Counted from the first letter of the stretch, positions 43,873 to 54,755 are shown. The stretch: DNA of 64,000 nucleotides from Pseudomonas kuykendallii (GCF_900106975.1 NZ_FNNU01000004.1:434001-498000); one strand, 5' to 3'. Notes: generated by a model not told the origin, from the sequence alone. Translations and numbers: made by a program.

Positions 43873-44646
43873 TTACTTGCCGTAGACATCGAACGCGAAG
43901 TACTTGTCCTGCACCTGCTTGTATTTGCCGTTGGCGCGGATCGCCAGGATCGCCGCGCTGATCTTGTCGGCGAGCGCCTTGTCGCCCTTGCGCACCGCGA
44001 TGCCCTGGCCTTCGCCGAAGTACTGCTCGTCGGTGAAGTCCGGGCCGATGAAGGCGAAGCCCTTGCCGGCGTCGGTCTTGAGGAAGCCGTCGTCGATGTT
44101 CACCGAGTCGGCCAGGGTGGCATCGAGGCGGCCGCTGGCGAGGTCAAGGAAGACTTCGTTCTGCGAGCTGTAGCGGACGATCTCGGCACCGGCCGGGGCG
44201 AAGACGTCGGTGGCGTAGCGGTCATACACCGAGGAGCGCTGCACGCCGATCTTCTTGCCCTTGAGGTCGGCCACGTCCTTGTAGGTCGCGCCGTCCTTCA
44301 TCGCCAGCTTGGCCGGCGTGGAGTAGTACTTGCCGGTGAAGTCGACCGACTTCTTGCGCTCGTCGGTGATCGACATCGAGGAGAGGATAGCGTCGAACTT
44401 GCGCACCTTCAGCGCCGGGATCAGGCCGTCGAACTCCTGCTCGATCCACGTGCACTCGACCTTCATCTCTTCGCACAGGGCCACGCCGATGTCGTAGTCG
44501 AAGCCGCTGATGTTGCCTTCCGGCGTCTTGAAGGCGAACGGCGGGTAGGCCGCCTCGATGCCGATGCGCAGCGGCTTGTCGGCCATCGCCAGCGGTGCCA
44601 GCAGGGACAGCGCCAGTGCGCCGAACAGGACGATCTTGTTCTTCAT
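43873..44646 (-). CDS. aotJ: Arginine/ornithine-binding protein AotJ
   Basis: A 257-residue periplasmic binding protein with signal peptide [22 protein letters not shown] cleaved at A-D (22/23). The mature protein opens [19 protein letters not shown], the SBP_bac_3 signature, and ends [17 protein letters not shown]. It presents arginine and ornithine to AotQM. The start at 44646 is set by GGAG six bases upstream; the long open frame further up is non-coding leader. Confidence 0.96.
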   Translation of the reverse strand: MKNKIVLFGALALSLLAPLAMADKPLRIGIEAAYPPFAFKTPEGNISGFDYDIGVALCEEMKVECTWIEQEFDGLIPALKVRKFDAILSSMSITDERKKSVDFTGKYYSTPAKLAMKDGATYKDVADLKGKKIGVQRSSVYDRYATDVFAPAGAEIVRYSSQNEVFLDLASGRLDATLADSVNIDDGFLKTDAGKGFAFIGPDFTDEQYFGEGQGIAVRKGDKALADKISAAILAIRANGKYKQVQDKYFAFDVYGK

Positions 44647-45038
44647 CGAAAGCTCCATGGTGCGGAAATGTCGGGTGCCGCGGGGTTGGCCCGCCGGAAC
44701 GAAGGGAGTTGGCAGAGGCGCCGGCGACACGAACCTTTTGGGATCGGCGGCCCTCCTTTCGGGTGGGCGGCATTCTAGCGGCAGGCCGAAGCGCGATATT
44801 TCCTCAATGCGACAACTAATTACAGAAGCACCGAAAGCGCACGGAGGCGATATTGACAGCCCGTCCGAAACGTGACCAACCGGACAGGAAACAGCCAACC
44901 AGTGAACGAAGCAATTAGCGCACCGCAAGGGCCCGAGGGCTCTGGAACGCGCCTGCGTCCGTTGCGGGCGAAGCACGGTAACCGCCACGGCGTTTCGATT
45001 CGCCACCACCCGGACAGGCGGTTACAGCCGAAATGAAA
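44647..45038. promoter_or_regulatory. aotJ upstream region with an ArgR half-site
   Basis: No coding signal in this roughly 390-base stretch. On the minus strand TGTCGC-N8-AA occurs at 44814-44799 (TGTCGCATTGAGGAAA), about 165 bases before aotJ, the same pattern as in front of astC, and TGTCAATATCGCC lies upstream at 44858. A GC-rich hairpin-prone leader follows. ArgR activation from here is expected from knowledge of P. aeruginosa aot. Confidence 0.55.
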
Positions 45039-45069
45039 ACGCCCCGCCCGGCGGAACCGGGCGGGGCGT
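45039..45069 (-). terminator. Terminator of acsA
   Basis: A 13-bp perfect stem ACGCCCCGCCCGG / CCGGGCGGGGCGT with loop of five, followed on the minus strand by TTTCATTTC. It lies 14 bases after the acsA stop. Confidence 0.9.
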
Positions 45070-45082
45070 CGTGGCCAGCGGG

Positions 45083-47038
45083 TCAGGCGACCTGCATGGT
45101 CTTGTGGGTATTGATTAGATGCTCCACCACGCTCGGATCGGCGAGGGTGGAAATGTCACCCAGTGCGCCGTATTCGGCCGTGGCGATCTTGCGCAGGATG
45201 CGCCGCATGATCTTGCCCGAGCGGGTCTTCGGCAGGCCCGGCGCCCACTGGATGACGTCCGGCACGGCGATCGGACCGATCTCCTTGCGCACCCAGGCCT
45301 TGAGCTCCTGGCGCAGCTGCTCGGAGTATTCCTCGCCGCTGTTGAGGGTGACGTAGACGTAGATACCCTGCCCCTTGATGTCGTGCGGCACGCCGACCAC
45401 GGCGGCTTCCGCGACTTTCGGGTGGGCGACCATGGCGCTCTCGATCTCGGCGGTACCCATGCGGTGGCCGGAAACGTTGAGCACATCATCCACGCGGCCG
45501 GTGATCCACCAGTAGCCGTCTTCGTCGCGGCGCGCGCCGTCGCCGGTGAAGTACATGCCCTTGAAGGTCTTGAAGTAGGTGTCGACGAAGCGGTCGTGGT
45601 CCTTGTACAGGCTGCGCGCCTGACCCGGCCAGGAATCGATGATCACCAGGTTCCCCTCGGCCGGACCATCGATGATGTTGCCCAGGTTGTCCACCAGCGC
45701 CGGCTGCACGCCGAAGAACGGACGGGTCGCCGAGCCCGGCTTGAGCGCGGTGGCGCCCGGCAGCGGGCTGATCAGCACCCCGCCGGTTTCGGTCTGCCAC
45801 CAGGTGTCGACGATCGGGCAGCGGCTCTGGCCGACGCACTCGTGGTACCAGTGCCAGGCTTCCGGGTTGATCGGTTCGCCGACCGAGCCGAGCAGGCGCA
45901 GACTGGAGCCGTCGGCACCTTCGACCGCGGCCTTGCCCTGGGCCATCATCGCGCGGATCGCGGTGGGCGCGGTGTAGAGGATGTTGACCTTGTGCTTGTC
46001 GATGATCTTGGCGACGCGGGTGATGTCCGGGTAGTTCGGGATCCCTTCGAACAGCAGCGTGGTGGCGCCGTTGGCCAGCGGGCCGTAGACGATGTAGCTG
46101 TGGCCGGTGACCCAGCCGACATCGGCGGTGCACCAGTAGATTTCACCCGGGCGGTAGTCGAACACACGCTCGTGGGTCAGCGCGGCGTACAGCAGATAGC
46201 CGGCGGTGGTGTGCAGCACGCCCTTCGGCTTGCCGGTGGAACCGGAGGTGTAGAGGATGAACAGCGCTTCCTCGGCGCCCATTTCCTTCGGCGCGCAGAC
46301 GCTGCCGGCCACTTTCATCAGGTCCTCGAACCAGATGTCGCGGTGCTGGTTCCACTTGATGTCGGCACCGGTGCGCTTGCACACGATGACCTTCTGGATG
46401 CTGTTGGTTTCCGGGTTGGTCAGCGCGTCGTCGACGTTGGCCTTGAGCGGCGTGCGCTTGCCGCCGCGCAAGCCTTCGTCGGCGGTGATCACCACTTTCG
46501 ACTTGCAGTCGATGATGCGGCCGGCCAGCGCTTCGGGCGAGAAGCCGCCGAACACCACCGAGTGGATCGCGCCGATGCGGGCACAGGCGAGCATCGCCAC
46601 CACGGCCTCGGGGATCATCGGCATGTAGATGGTCACCACGTCGCCGCGGTGGATGTCCTGGCCGCGCAGGGCGTTGGCGAACTTGCAGACCTGCTCGTGC
46701 AGTTCGCGGTAGGTGATTTCCTTGTGCTCGGACGGGTCGTCGCCTTCCCAGATGATCGCGATCTGGTCGCCGCGCTCTGCCAGGTGACGATCCAGGCAGT
46801 TGTAGGAAACGTTGAGGGTGCCGTCGGCGAACCACTTGATATCGACATGGTGATCGTCGAAAGAGGTCTGCTTGACCTTGGTGAACGGCTGGATCCAGTC
46901 GAGACGCTTGGCCTGCTCGCGCCAGAAGCCATCCGGGTTGATGACCGATTGCTGGTACATGGCTTTGTAGGTGGCTTCGTCGGTCAGCGTGTTGGCTACG
47001 ACCTCGGGACTGACGGGATAAAGAGAAGCGGCGCTCAT
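45083..47038 (-). CDS. acsA: Acetyl-CoA synthetase AcsA
   Basis: A 651-residue AMP-forming acyl-CoA synthetase. ATP loop [15 protein letters not shown] near residue 262, acetate pocket GVGW-type part [17 protein letters not shown] near 310, WWQTETGG near 415, hinge [18 protein letters not shown] near 520 and the catalytic, acetylation-controlled lysine in [16 protein letters not shown] near 610. It makes acetyl-CoA from acetate in two steps. A palindromic operator candidate lies 78-101 bases upstream. It is separated by terminators from both neighbours. Confidence 0.97.
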   Translation of the reverse strand: MSAASLYPVSPEVVANTLTDEATYKAMYQQSVINPDGFWREQAKRLDWIQPFTKVKQTSFDDHHVDIKWFADGTLNVSYNCLDRHLAERGDQIAIIWEGDDPSEHKEITYRELHEQVCKFANALRGQDIHRGDVVTIYMPMIPEAVVAMLACARIGAIHSVVFGGFSPEALAGRIIDCKSKVVITADEGLRGGKRTPLKANVDDALTNPETNSIQKVIVCKRTGADIKWNQHRDIWFEDLMKVAGSVCAPKEMGAEEALFILYTSGSTGKPKGVLHTTAGYLLYAALTHERVFDYRPGEIYWCTADVGWVTGHSYIVYGPLANGATTLLFEGIPNYPDITRVAKIIDKHKVNILYTAPTAIRAMMAQGKAAVEGADGSSLRLLGSVGEPINPEAWHWYHECVGQSRCPIVDTWWQTETGGVLISPLPGATALKPGSATRPFFGVQPALVDNLGNIIDGPAEGNLVIIDSWPGQARSLYKDHDRFVDTYFKTFKGMYFTGDGARRDEDGYWWITGRVDDVLNVSGHRMGTAEIESAMVAHPKVAEAAVVGVPHDIKGQGIYVYVTLNSGEEYSEQLRQELKAWVRKEIGPIAVPDVIQWAPGLPKTRSGKIMRRILRKIATAEYGALGDISTLADPSVVEHLINTHKTMQVA

Positions 47039-47115
47039 GGACTAGGACCTCGGTAGATAGTTGTTTTTCTATGGTGTCTTTGTATCCGCCGGGTGCCCCC
47101 GGCAACCATTCGACC

Positions 47116-47139
47116 ATTGTCTTACCGGGTTAAGACAAT
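47116..47139. promoter_or_regulatory. Palindromic operator candidate upstream of acsA
   Basis: Perfect 9-bp arms ATTGTCTTA (47116-47124) and TAAGACAAT (47131-47139) with spacer CCGGGT. Dyad form and position suggest a binding site for a dimeric activator; acsA in Pseudomonas is known to need a LuxR-type response regulator (ErdR/CrbR type), but the link to this sequence is inference. Confidence 0.55.
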
Positions 47140-47226
47140 AGTCGCAGTCGCCGGAAAATCGACCTGATGGCCCGTATTCGCTGGCGCAACGGACCTGGGC
47201 GACGCCCGTCGAGCGCGGTGTGCGGG

Positions 47227-47257
47227 AAAAAAAATCCCGCGCGCGAGGCGGCGGGAT
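47227..47257 (-). terminator. Terminator of the dctPQM operon
   Basis: On the minus strand ATCCCGC / GCGGGAT with a 10-base GC-rich loop is followed by eight T residues (complement of 47227-47234): a textbook intrinsic terminator, 60 bases after the dctM stop. Confidence 0.93.
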
Positions 47258-47316
47258 CAAGGGGGTTTCGGTCCGTTGCCGACGCCGGGGACGTCGTCGG
47301 CAACGCTTGCGCCGCG

Positions 47317-48597
47317 CTACATGCCGAGCCAGTTCGGCAGTGCCAGCGAGATGAACGGCACGTAGGTGACGAGGATCAGGAACAGCAGCAGGATGCTCAG
47401 CCAGGGCAACGCCGCGCGGATCGTCTGGCCCAGGGTCAGCCCGGTCACCGCAGAGGTCACGAACAGGTTCAGCCCCACCGGTGGATGCACCAGGCCGATC
47501 TCCATGTTCACCACCATGACGATGCCCAGGTGGATCGGGTCGATGCCCAACTGCATGGCGATCGGGAAGAAGATCGGCGCCAGGATCAGCACGATCGCCG
47601 AAGGCTCCATGAAGCTGCCCGCAACCAGCAGCACCACGTTGACCATCAGCAGGAAGCCGATCGGCGTCAGCCCTTCGGAAATCACCCACTCGGTGATCTG
47701 CTGCGGGATCTGCTCGGTGGTCAGCACGTGGGCGAAGAGCATGGCGTTGGCGATGATGAACATCAGCATGATCGCCAGCCGGCCGGACTCCAGCAGCACC
47801 TTCGGGCAATCGCGGATGCGCATGTCCTTGTAGACGAACAGCGCGACGAAGGCCGAATACACCGCCGCCACGGCCGCCGCCTCGGTGGGCGTGAACATGC
47901 CGCTGTAGATGCCGCCGAGGATGATCACCAGCAGCAACAACCCCCAGAAGGCGCGGCGTGCGGTGGCCAGCCATTCGCGGAAGGACACCCGCGGCTGCGC
48001 CGGCAGGTTCTTGATCCGCGCGACGATGTAGATCACCACCATCAGGATCACGCCGAGCAGGATGCCCGGTATCACGCCGGCCATGAACAGCTTGCCGACC
48101 GAGGTTTCGGTCGCGGCCGAGTAGACCACCATGACGATCGACGGCGGGATCAGGATGCCCAGGGTGCCGGCGTTGCAGATGATCCCGGCGCCGAACTCGC
48201 GCGGGTAGCCGGAGCGCACCATGCCGGCCACGGCGATCGAACCCACCGCCGCCACCGTCGCCGGCGACGAACCCGACAGCGCGGCGAAGAGCATGCAGGC
48301 GAGCACCGCGGCGATGGCGAGACCGCCACGGATGTGGCCGACGCAGGCGTTGGCGAAGTCGATCAGCCGCTGCGCCACGCCGCCGGTGGTCATGAAGGCA
48401 CCGGACAGCAGGAAGAACGGGATCGCCAGCAGCGTGTACGCCTCGGAAGTCTCGAACAGCTTGATCGCCAGCGAGCTGAGCGAATCCTGGCTGAACATGA
48501 GGATCGACAACGCGCCGGACAGGCCGAGGGAAATGGCGATCGGCACGCCGAGGAACATCAGGATGAAAAGAACGAGGAACAGACAGAGAACGGCCAT
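47317..48597 (-). CDS. TRAP transporter large permease (DctM type)
   Basis: A 426-residue membrane protein with about 12 hydrophobic helices, the DctM family of TRAP transporters (FMTTGGVAQRLIDFANACVGHIRGGLA, ATVAAVGSIAVAGM). It couples uptake to a Na+ gradient. It is co-translated with the small subunit (TAATG overlap at 48597). In P. aeruginosa the equivalent genes (PA0884-0886) lie in the itaconate locus, so itaconate or another dicarboxylate is the expected substrate. Confidence 0.92.
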   Translation of the reverse strand: MAVLCLFLVLFILMFLGVPIAISLGLSGALSILMFSQDSLSSLAIKLFETSEAYTLLAIPFFLLSGAFMTTGGVAQRLIDFANACVGHIRGGLAIAAVLACMLFAALSGSSPATVAAVGSIAVAGMVRSGYPREFGAGIICNAGTLGILIPPSIVMVVYSAATETSVGKLFMAGVIPGILLGVILMVVIYIVARIKNLPAQPRVSFREWLATARRAFWGLLLLVIILGGIYSGMFTPTEAAAVAAVYSAFVALFVYKDMRIRDCPKVLLESGRLAIMLMFIIANAMLFAHVLTTEQIPQQITEWVISEGLTPIGFLLMVNVVLLVAGSFMEPSAIVLILAPIFFPIAMQLGIDPIHLGIVMVVNMEIGLVHPPVGLNLFVTSAVTGLTLGQTIRAALPWLSILLLFLILVTYVPFISLALPNWLGM

Positions 48598-49229
48598 TAA
48601 CGCTGCTCCTCTATGTCATTGGCGAGTTTGCTGGCTTCCGCCGCTTCATCGGCGAGGCCAAGACCGGTCTGGCGGTGGGTCACGATGCGCCACATGATCT
48701 CCAGGTAGCGGATCAGCACCATGGCGAAACCGATCGGTACGATGATCGCGATGTGGCCCAGCTCGATGCCGAACTGGTCGAGATCCTCGGCGGCGATGCC
48801 GGCGACGAACAGGGTCTTCACCCAGGAGTAGCTGGCGATCATGAATACGCCGGCGTAAGCCAGGCAGCACAGGCAGGCGATCATCGCCAGCACGCGCTGT
48901 ACCGGACGCGGAGTCAGCTTGACCACCGCATCCACGCCCAGGTGGCCGGCGGTGCGCACGCCGTAGGCGATGCCGAAGAAGATCAGCCAGCCGAACAGCG
49001 CCTTGGTCAGTGCCACGCTCCAGGTCATTTCCTGGGCCAGGCCCATCAGCGTGTCGCCGATGGCAAAGAAGAATCCGCTGGTGAATTCCCATTTGTCGCC
49101 CAGCGTGTAGAACAGCGTGTAGACGTTGTTCAGCACTACGTAGACGAAGGTCACCAGGGTCATGGCCGCCAGCAGGAAAGCGATGAACGCCTCCTCAAAG
49201 CGCGCCCAGAATCGCGTCAGCGCTTGCAT
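48597..49229 (-). CDS. TRAP transporter small permease (DctQ type)
   Basis: A 210-residue protein with four membrane helices (about 15-40, 70-95, 105-130, 150-175), longer than the usual 160-170 residues because of an N-terminal insertion around NNVYTLFYTLGDKWEFTSGF and a charged tail. DctQ is the partner of DctM. It ends in a one-base overlap with dctM and follows dctP by 63 bases. Confidence 0.9.
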   Translation of the reverse strand: MQALTRFWARFEEAFIAFLLAAMTLVTFVYVVLNNVYTLFYTLGDKWEFTSGFFFAIGDTLMGLAQEMTWSVALTKALFGWLIFFGIAYGVRTAGHLGVDAVVKLTPRPVQRVLAMIACLCCLAYAGVFMIASYSWVKTLFVAGIAAEDLDQFGIELGHIAIIVPIGFAMVLIRYLEIMWRIVTHRQTGLGLADEAAEASKLANDIEEQR

Positions 49230-49292
49230 CGGGATACTCCGCGAGAGAACTGCAGGGAGAACGGTCGCCGCGCGGGCGGCGACCGGAAGCCA

Positions 49293-50441
<1,149 letters not shown>

Positions 50442-50471
50442 TCAAGCGAATTGCAGGTTGCCCAAGGCTGG

Positions 50472-50523
50472 GCGTTTCGTGAATTAGCTTTTAAATAAGC
50501 CGGCGTTCAGCTTTGCCGAACGC
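50472..50523 (-). promoter_or_regulatory. RipR-type operator upstream of dctP
   Basis: The dyad GCGTTC-N9-GAACGC (50503-50523) is preceded by GAATT-x-GC-x-TTTA-x2-TAAGCCG. The full 52-base block matches 56871-56922 upstream of ich at 40 of 52 positions, in the same orientation with respect to its operon and with no gaps. The LysR-type TTC-N9-GAA core makes the divergent LysR protein the likely binder. The rest of the 365-base gap 50289-50653 has no gene. Confidence 0.7.
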
Positions 50524-50653
50524 AAACCCTCACGAGACCGCCCAGCCGACCCGATCCCAGGCCACACGCCTGTTACCGGGCATTTCATCGTGGTCGCCGA
50601 TCGACGTTGCAGCCAGCGCAGGGCGACCAAAGTCGTAGTCCGAAAGGCGCGGT

Positions 50654-51472
50654 TCACGCCTTCGCCAGTGCCAGCAGCCGTTGTGCGCGGGCCAATACGG
50701 GCGCGTCGACCATCTGTCCGTCGACCTGGTAGGCCCCCGCGCCGCCACTGCCGGCGTCGATGACCCGCTGCGCCCAGGCCAGCTCCTCGGCGCTGGGCGC
50801 CAGCGCCTGGTGAATCACCTCGATCTGCCGGGGATGGATGCACAGCGCGCCGGAGAAACCCATGCCCGCCGCCAGGCGGATCGAGGCACGCAGCCCCTCT
50901 GTATCGCCGATGGCCGGATGCACGCCGTCCAGCGGTGCGGCCAGCCCCGCGCCGCGCGAATGCAGCAGCACCGCGTAGCGCGCCTGGTCGAGCACGCGTC
51001 CGGCGCCCTCGCTGCCGCTTTGCAGGTTGAGGTCCAGGGCCAGGTCCAGGCCGCCGAACGACAGGCGCTCCACACCCGGCGCGCCGGCGATCTCGGCCAG
51101 TGCCAGCAGGCCGCGCGCGCTCTCGATGATCGGCCACACCGGCTTGCCGACGGCGGCCACCGCGGCCACCTGCGCGGCGCTTTCCACCTTGGGCAGCAGC
51201 ACGCCGACGACGCCCGCCTGGGCCTTGCAGAACGCCAGGTCGGCCGCGTGCTCGGCGTGCTCCGGGGCGTTCACCCGCACCAGCAGGCGCACGCCGGGTT
51301 CGGCCGCGAGGAACGCCGCCAGGTTGTCGCGCGCCTGGCGCTTGAGCGGCTCCTCGACGGCGTCCTCGAAATCGACGATGACGGTATCGGCGCCGCTGGC
51401 CAGCGCCTTGGCGAAACGCTCCGGGCGACTGCCGGGCACGAACAGGGCCGTGCGAAGGGGGGATGGACTCAT
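50654..51472 (-). CDS. ccl: (S)-Citramalyl-CoA lyase Ccl (CitE family)
   Basis: A 272-residue TIM-barrel lyase of the CitE/HpcH family: ALFVPGSRPERFAKAL at 9-24, DTVIVDFEDAVEEP near 35 (metal region), LVRVNAP near 70, LLPKVESA near 98 (metal Glu), LSFGGLDLALDL near 145 (metal Asp), CIHPRQIEVI near 216. In P. aeruginosa the product of the same locus splits (S)-citramalyl-CoA to acetyl-CoA and pyruvate, the last step of itaconate use. It is the last gene of the ich operon. Confidence 0.92.
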   Translation of the reverse strand: MSPSPLRTALFVPGSRPERFAKALASGADTVIVDFEDAVEEPLKRQARDNLAAFLAAEPGVRLLVRVNAPEHAEHAADLAFCKAQAGVVGVLLPKVESAAQVAAVAAVGKPVWPIIESARGLLALAEIAGAPGVERLSFGGLDLALDLNLQSGSEGAGRVLDQARYAVLLHSRGAGLAAPLDGVHPAIGDTEGLRASIRLAAGMGFSGALCIHPRQIEVIHQALAPSAEELAWAQRVIDAGSGGAGAYQVDGQMVDAPVLARAQRLLALAKA

Positions 51473-51555
51473 GGCTCTTCTCTTGTTGTGGCGGGGAGCG
51501 TGGCGCTCCCCGGTCCTCTCCCGCGGGAAGAGGGATCGTTCGGAGGACGCGGCGT

Positions 51556-52761
51556 CTAGATGACGCCGCTGTCGCGCAGGCGCTCCACCTCGTCGCTGGA
51601 ATAACCCAGCCCGGCGAGGATCTGCGCCGAATGCTGGCCGAGGCCGGGCACGGCGTCCATGCGCGGGCTGAAAGCGTTGCTGCGCCCCGGCGGCAGCAGC
51701 GAAGGCAGCGGACCTGCCGGGCTGTCGATCTCGCGCCAGCCGTCGCGCGCCTTGAGCTGCGGATGGGCCCAGACGCCGGCCATGTCGTTGACGTGGGCGT
51801 TGGCGATCTGCGCCTGCTCCAGGCGCTCGATTACCTGCTCGGCGCTGAGTGTGGCGAAGGACTCGACGATGATCCCGCGCAATTCGGCGCGGTTGGTCGA
51901 ACGCTTGAAGTTGGCCGAGAAGCGCTCGTCCACCGCCAGCTCCGGCTGCAGCAGCACCTTGTCGCAGAACGCCGCCCACTCGCGTTCGTTCTGCAGGCCG
52001 AGCATCACCGTACCGCCGTCGCCGGCCGGGAACGGGCCGTAGGGGTAGATCGTCGAGTGCGCGGCGCCGGCACGGGGCGGCGGGGTCGCCTCCTGGTAGG
52101 CGTAGTACATCGGGTAGCCCATCCACTCGACCAGGCTTTCCAGCATGCTCACGTCGATGCGGCTGCCCTTGCCGGTGCGGCCGCGCAGCAGCAGCGCGGA
52201 AAGAATGTTGCTGTAGGCGTACATGCCGGCGGCGATGTCGGCGATCGAGCAGCCGGCCTTGGCCATTTCCTCCTCGCCCGGCCCGCCGGTGACGGACAGG
52301 AAGCCGCCCTCGCTCTGGATCAGCAGGTCGTAGGCCTTCTTCTTCTCGTAGGGACCGCCCTCGCCGTAGCCGGAGATGTCGCAGACGATCAGCCTGGGAA
52401 ATCGCTCGTGCAGCGCCTCGAACGACAGCCCCATGCGCGCCGCCGCGCCGGGCGCGAGGTTCTGCACCAGCACGTCGGCGTCCTGCAGCAGGGCGTCGAG
52501 GATCTTCGTCGCAGCGTCCTGCTTGAGGTCCAGGCTCAGGCTTTCCTTCGAGCGGTTGGTCCAGACGAAGTGCGAGGCCAGGCCATTGACGCGCTCGTCG
52601 TAGCCACGCGCGAAGTCGCCTACGCCAGGGCGTTCGACCTTGATCACGCGGGCGCCGAGGTCGGCCAGCTGGCGCGTGCAGAACGGCGCCGCGATGGCGT
52701 GTTCGAGGCTGACCACGGTGATGCCGTCCAGCGGACGCGGGTTGTGTGCGATGTCGTTCAT
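51556..52761 (-). CDS. ict: Itaconate CoA-transferase Ict (class III)
   Basis: A 401-residue CaiB/BaiF-type CoA-transferase, with the catalytic Asp expected at position 145 (YDLLIQSEGG). It moves CoA from succinyl-CoA to itaconate, giving itaconyl-CoA, the entry step of the pathway described for P. aeruginosa (PA0882). It lies 83 bases before ccl and 131 after the MmgE/PrpD gene; the latter gap holds a repeat. Confidence 0.92.
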   Translation of the reverse strand: MNDIAHNPRPLDGITVVSLEHAIAAPFCTRQLADLGARVIKVERPGVGDFARGYDERVNGLASHFVWTNRSKESLSLDLKQDAATKILDALLQDADVLVQNLAPGAAARMGLSFEALHERFPRLIVCDISGYGEGGPYEKKKAYDLLIQSEGGFLSVTGGPGEEEMAKAGCSIADIAAGMYAYSNILSALLLRGRTGKGSRIDVSMLESLVEWMGYPMYYAYQEATPPPRAGAAHSTIYPYGPFPAGDGGTVMLGLQNEREWAAFCDKVLLQPELAVDERFSANFKRSTNRAELRGIIVESFATLSAEQVIERLEQAQIANAHVNDMAGVWAHPQLKARDGWREIDSPAGPLPSLLPPGRSNAFSPRMDAVPGLGQHSAQILAGLGYSSDEVERLRDSGVI

Positions 52762-52807
52762 GTCCGGTTCCTGTGTTTCTTGTTTGTGGCCGCGGCGCCG
52801 GCCGCTC

Positions 52808-52878
52808 GGTGGATCGATGAAGCGCGATCCACCCTACGACTCGTTCGTGACTGCGGCGCCCGTAGGGTGCGCCATGAG
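52808..52878. repeat. Hairpin repeat inside the itaconate operon
   Basis: GGTGGATCG (52808-52816) pairs with CGATCCACC (52825-52833), followed by CTACG; 27 bases later CGTAGGGTGCGCCATGAG (52861-52878) repeats the end of the unit seen near 2295. The arrangement looks like two elements inserted back to back between ict and the MmgE/PrpD gene. Confidence 0.75.
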
Positions 52879-52892
52879 CACCGATCCGCGAC

Positions 52893-54245
52893 TCAGGCCA
52901 GCACGCCGAGGTCGTCCAGCTCGCGCAGGCGCCAGACCAGAGCGATCAGTTCGTCGGCCTGCTCGGGCGAACGCGCGCCAGCGAAAGCCAGCAGGCGGCG
53001 GAACTTGTCTTCAAGTTCGGGGCGGCTGAGGGTGTTGCCCGGATCGCCCTTCGGCTCGTCGATGGCGGCGGCCAGCCGGCGCCCGTCGGTGGTGGTCACC
53101 TCGACCCGGCCGAGCCAGCGCGCCGGGTAGGCGCCGTCGACCTCGGGATCGAGCTGCATGCTGACCTTCTCGCGGAACGCCGAGACGTTCGGGTCGGTCA
53201 GCGCCAGGGTGTGGAATTCGGTGAGCTGCGCCTTGCCGTGCACGGCGATCAGGCCCAGCACCGTGCCCATGGAAAACTTCGCCTGGTGCACGGTCTGCGG
53301 CACCACCACGCGACCGAGCACGTCGATGGCGCTCTGGTGCACGCGGGTGGTGACCTGCTCGATCTGCTCATGGCTGAGCCCTTCGCGCTGCATTAGCTGC
53401 AGCAGGGCGTCGGCTGCCGGATGGGTGTGACGGCAGGAGGCGTGGAACTTGAACGAGGTCTCCACCAGCGCCCAGCGGCTGCCGAGGCGGTCGGACAGCT
53501 TGCTCGGGTCGGCATCGCTGGACATCCCGGCGGCTATGCCCTGCTCACCTTCGAGGATGTTGCGCGCGCCGGTCAGGCCGTCCTCGGTCAGGTAGGCGGC
53601 GAGCAGCCCGTCGGCGGCGGCCTTGGCCGTGTGCAACTGCTTGGAGTCCGCCGCGTCGCGGAGGAACTCCCAGAGCCCGGCGGCCTGGGTGCCGGCGTTG
53701 CCGAGCAGGTTGACGAACTGTTCCTGGTCGAATTCCAGCAGCTTGCCGACCGCCACCGCCGCGGCGAGGGTGCCGACCGTGGCGGTGGTGTGGAAGATGC
53801 GGTAGTGCGAGCGGCCCATGAATTCGCCGACGCGGATGCCCGCCTCGTAACCGGCCAGCGCCGCCAGCAGCAGCGCGCGGCCGGACTTGCCACGGTCCTG
53901 CGCGGCGGCCAGCACGGCGGGGAACACCACCGTCGCCGGGTGCAGCACCGAGCTGTTGTGCAGGTCGTCCTGCTCGACCAGGTGCGAGCTGGCGCCGTTC
54001 ACCAGGGCGGCGAAGTACGCCGAGCTGCGGCTGCCATTGACCAGGATGTTCGCCGGGCCGCTGGCCGGGCCCATCTTCTGCGCATAGCGCTCGAACAGCG
54101 GAATGGGGTGCGAGCCCTGGCTGGCCAGCGCCGAGCCGAGCCAGTCGAGGAACAGGTCCTCGGTGCGCGCGAGCACCGCCTCGGGCACGTCTTCATACGC
54201 GAGATCGGCCAGGAAGGCGGTCAGTTGCCGGGTGTGTTCGCTCAT
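52893..54245 (-). CDS. MmgE/PrpD family protein in the itaconate operon
   Basis: A 450-residue protein with the all-helical MmgE/PrpD fold (FLADLAYEDVPEAVLARTEDLFLDWLG at the N terminus, LDDLxxSSVLHPATVVFPAVLAAAQ near 95, FKFHASCRHTHPAADAL near 260). The family includes 2-methylcitrate dehydratase and cis-aconitate decarboxylase (Cad/IRG1), the latter the enzyme that makes itaconate. In P. aeruginosa the equivalent is PA0881; its reaction is not known. It may isomerise or dehydrate a C5-C7 tricarboxylate feeding the pathway. Its start overlaps the VOC gene's stop by one base. Confidence 0.88.
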   Translation of the reverse strand: MSEHTRQLTAFLADLAYEDVPEAVLARTEDLFLDWLGSALASQGSHPIPLFERYAQKMGPASGPANILVNGSRSSAYFAALVNGASSHLVEQDDLHNSSVLHPATVVFPAVLAAAQDRGKSGRALLLAALAGYEAGIRVGEFMGRSHYRIFHTTATVGTLAAAVAVGKLLEFDQEQFVNLLGNAGTQAAGLWEFLRDAADSKQLHTAKAAADGLLAAYLTEDGLTGARNILEGEQGIAAGMSSDADPSKLSDRLGSRWALVETSFKFHASCRHTHPAADALLQLMQREGLSHEQIEQVTTRVHQSAIDVLGRVVVPQTVHQAKFSMGTVLGLIAVHGKAQLTEFHTLALTDPNVSAFREKVSMQLDPEVDGAYPARWLGRVEVTTTDGRRLAAAIDEPKGDPGNTLSRPELEDKFRRLLAFAGARSPEQADELIALVWRLRELDDLGVLA

Positions 54246-54640
54246 TATTGTTGTCCTTCGTCCAGCGGATTCGAGAGTTCGATCAGGTTGAAATCGGGGT
54301 CGCGCACGTAGACCGAGCGGATCGGCTGCGTCGCGCCGGTACGTCGCACCGGGCCTTCGAGGATCGTCACGCCCTGCGTTTCAAGATGCGCGATGACCTC
54401 ATCCAGCGGCGTGGCGACGATGAAGCAGAGGTCCGCCGAACCCGGCGTCGGGCGTTCGGCCTTGGGCTCGAACTCCTTGCCGGCCTGGTGCAGGTTGATC
54501 TTCTGCATGCCAAAACCGAGCGCTTTGCGCCCCTCGCCGAAAGTCACTTCCTGCATGCCCAGCACGCGGGTGTAGAAATCCACCGTGACGTCGAGGTCGG
54601 CGACGGTGAGTACCAGGTGATCCAGGTGGTCGATGTGCAT
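54245..54640 (-). CDS. VOC/glyoxalase-family protein in the itaconate operon
   Basis: A 131-residue vicinal oxygen chelate protein: HIDHLDHLVLTVADLDVTVDFYTRVLGM with a metal His near residue 7, then HQAGKEFEPKAERPTPGSADLCFI and VRDPDFNLIELSNP with the metal Glu near 123. It belongs with glyoxalase I-like, epimerase and dioxygenase enzymes. The substrate is unknown; a CoA-ester epimerase role would suit the stereo-specific lyase step but this is conjecture. Confidence 0.88.
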   Translation of the reverse strand: MHIDHLDHLVLTVADLDVTVDFYTRVLGMQEVTFGEGRKALGFGMQKINLHQAGKEFEPKAERPTPGSADLCFIVATPLDEVIAHLETQGVTILEGPVRRTGATQPIRSVYVRDPDFNLIELSNPLDEGQQ

Positions 54641-54679
54641 CGTTGATCTTCCGTCCAGGCGGTCAGTGGCGCGGGGGTT

Positions 54680-54732
54680 GGTGGGCTGAAGCCCACCCTA
54701 CGGAGGTCCGGGTGGGTGGGCTTCAGCCCACC
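54680..54732. repeat. Two inverted copies of the GTGGGCT-AGCCCAC hairpin
   Basis: Copy one is GGTGGGCT-GA-AGCCCACC (54680-54697), copy two GTGGGCT-TC-AGCCCAC (54716-54731) in the opposite orientation judged by its loop. They lie in the 115-base gap between the acyl-CoA dehydrogenase and VOC genes. Confidence 0.85.
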
Positions 54733-54755
54733 GATCTTCAGCCCCCCGCTCCAGG

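Noticed and set aside
44853-44858. TTGACA on the plus strand as a promoter for a gene going right
   Set aside because: No gene follows on that strand before the acsA terminator, and no -10 box lies at the right distance.
45119-47056. 645-codon antisense frame to acsA, and similar long ones at 28475-30304 (alaS), 47167-48600 (dctM) and 26346-27722 (lysC)
   Set aside because: Same reasoning: each mirrors a gene with clear motifs, has biased His/Arg/Gln composition and no ribosome binding site.
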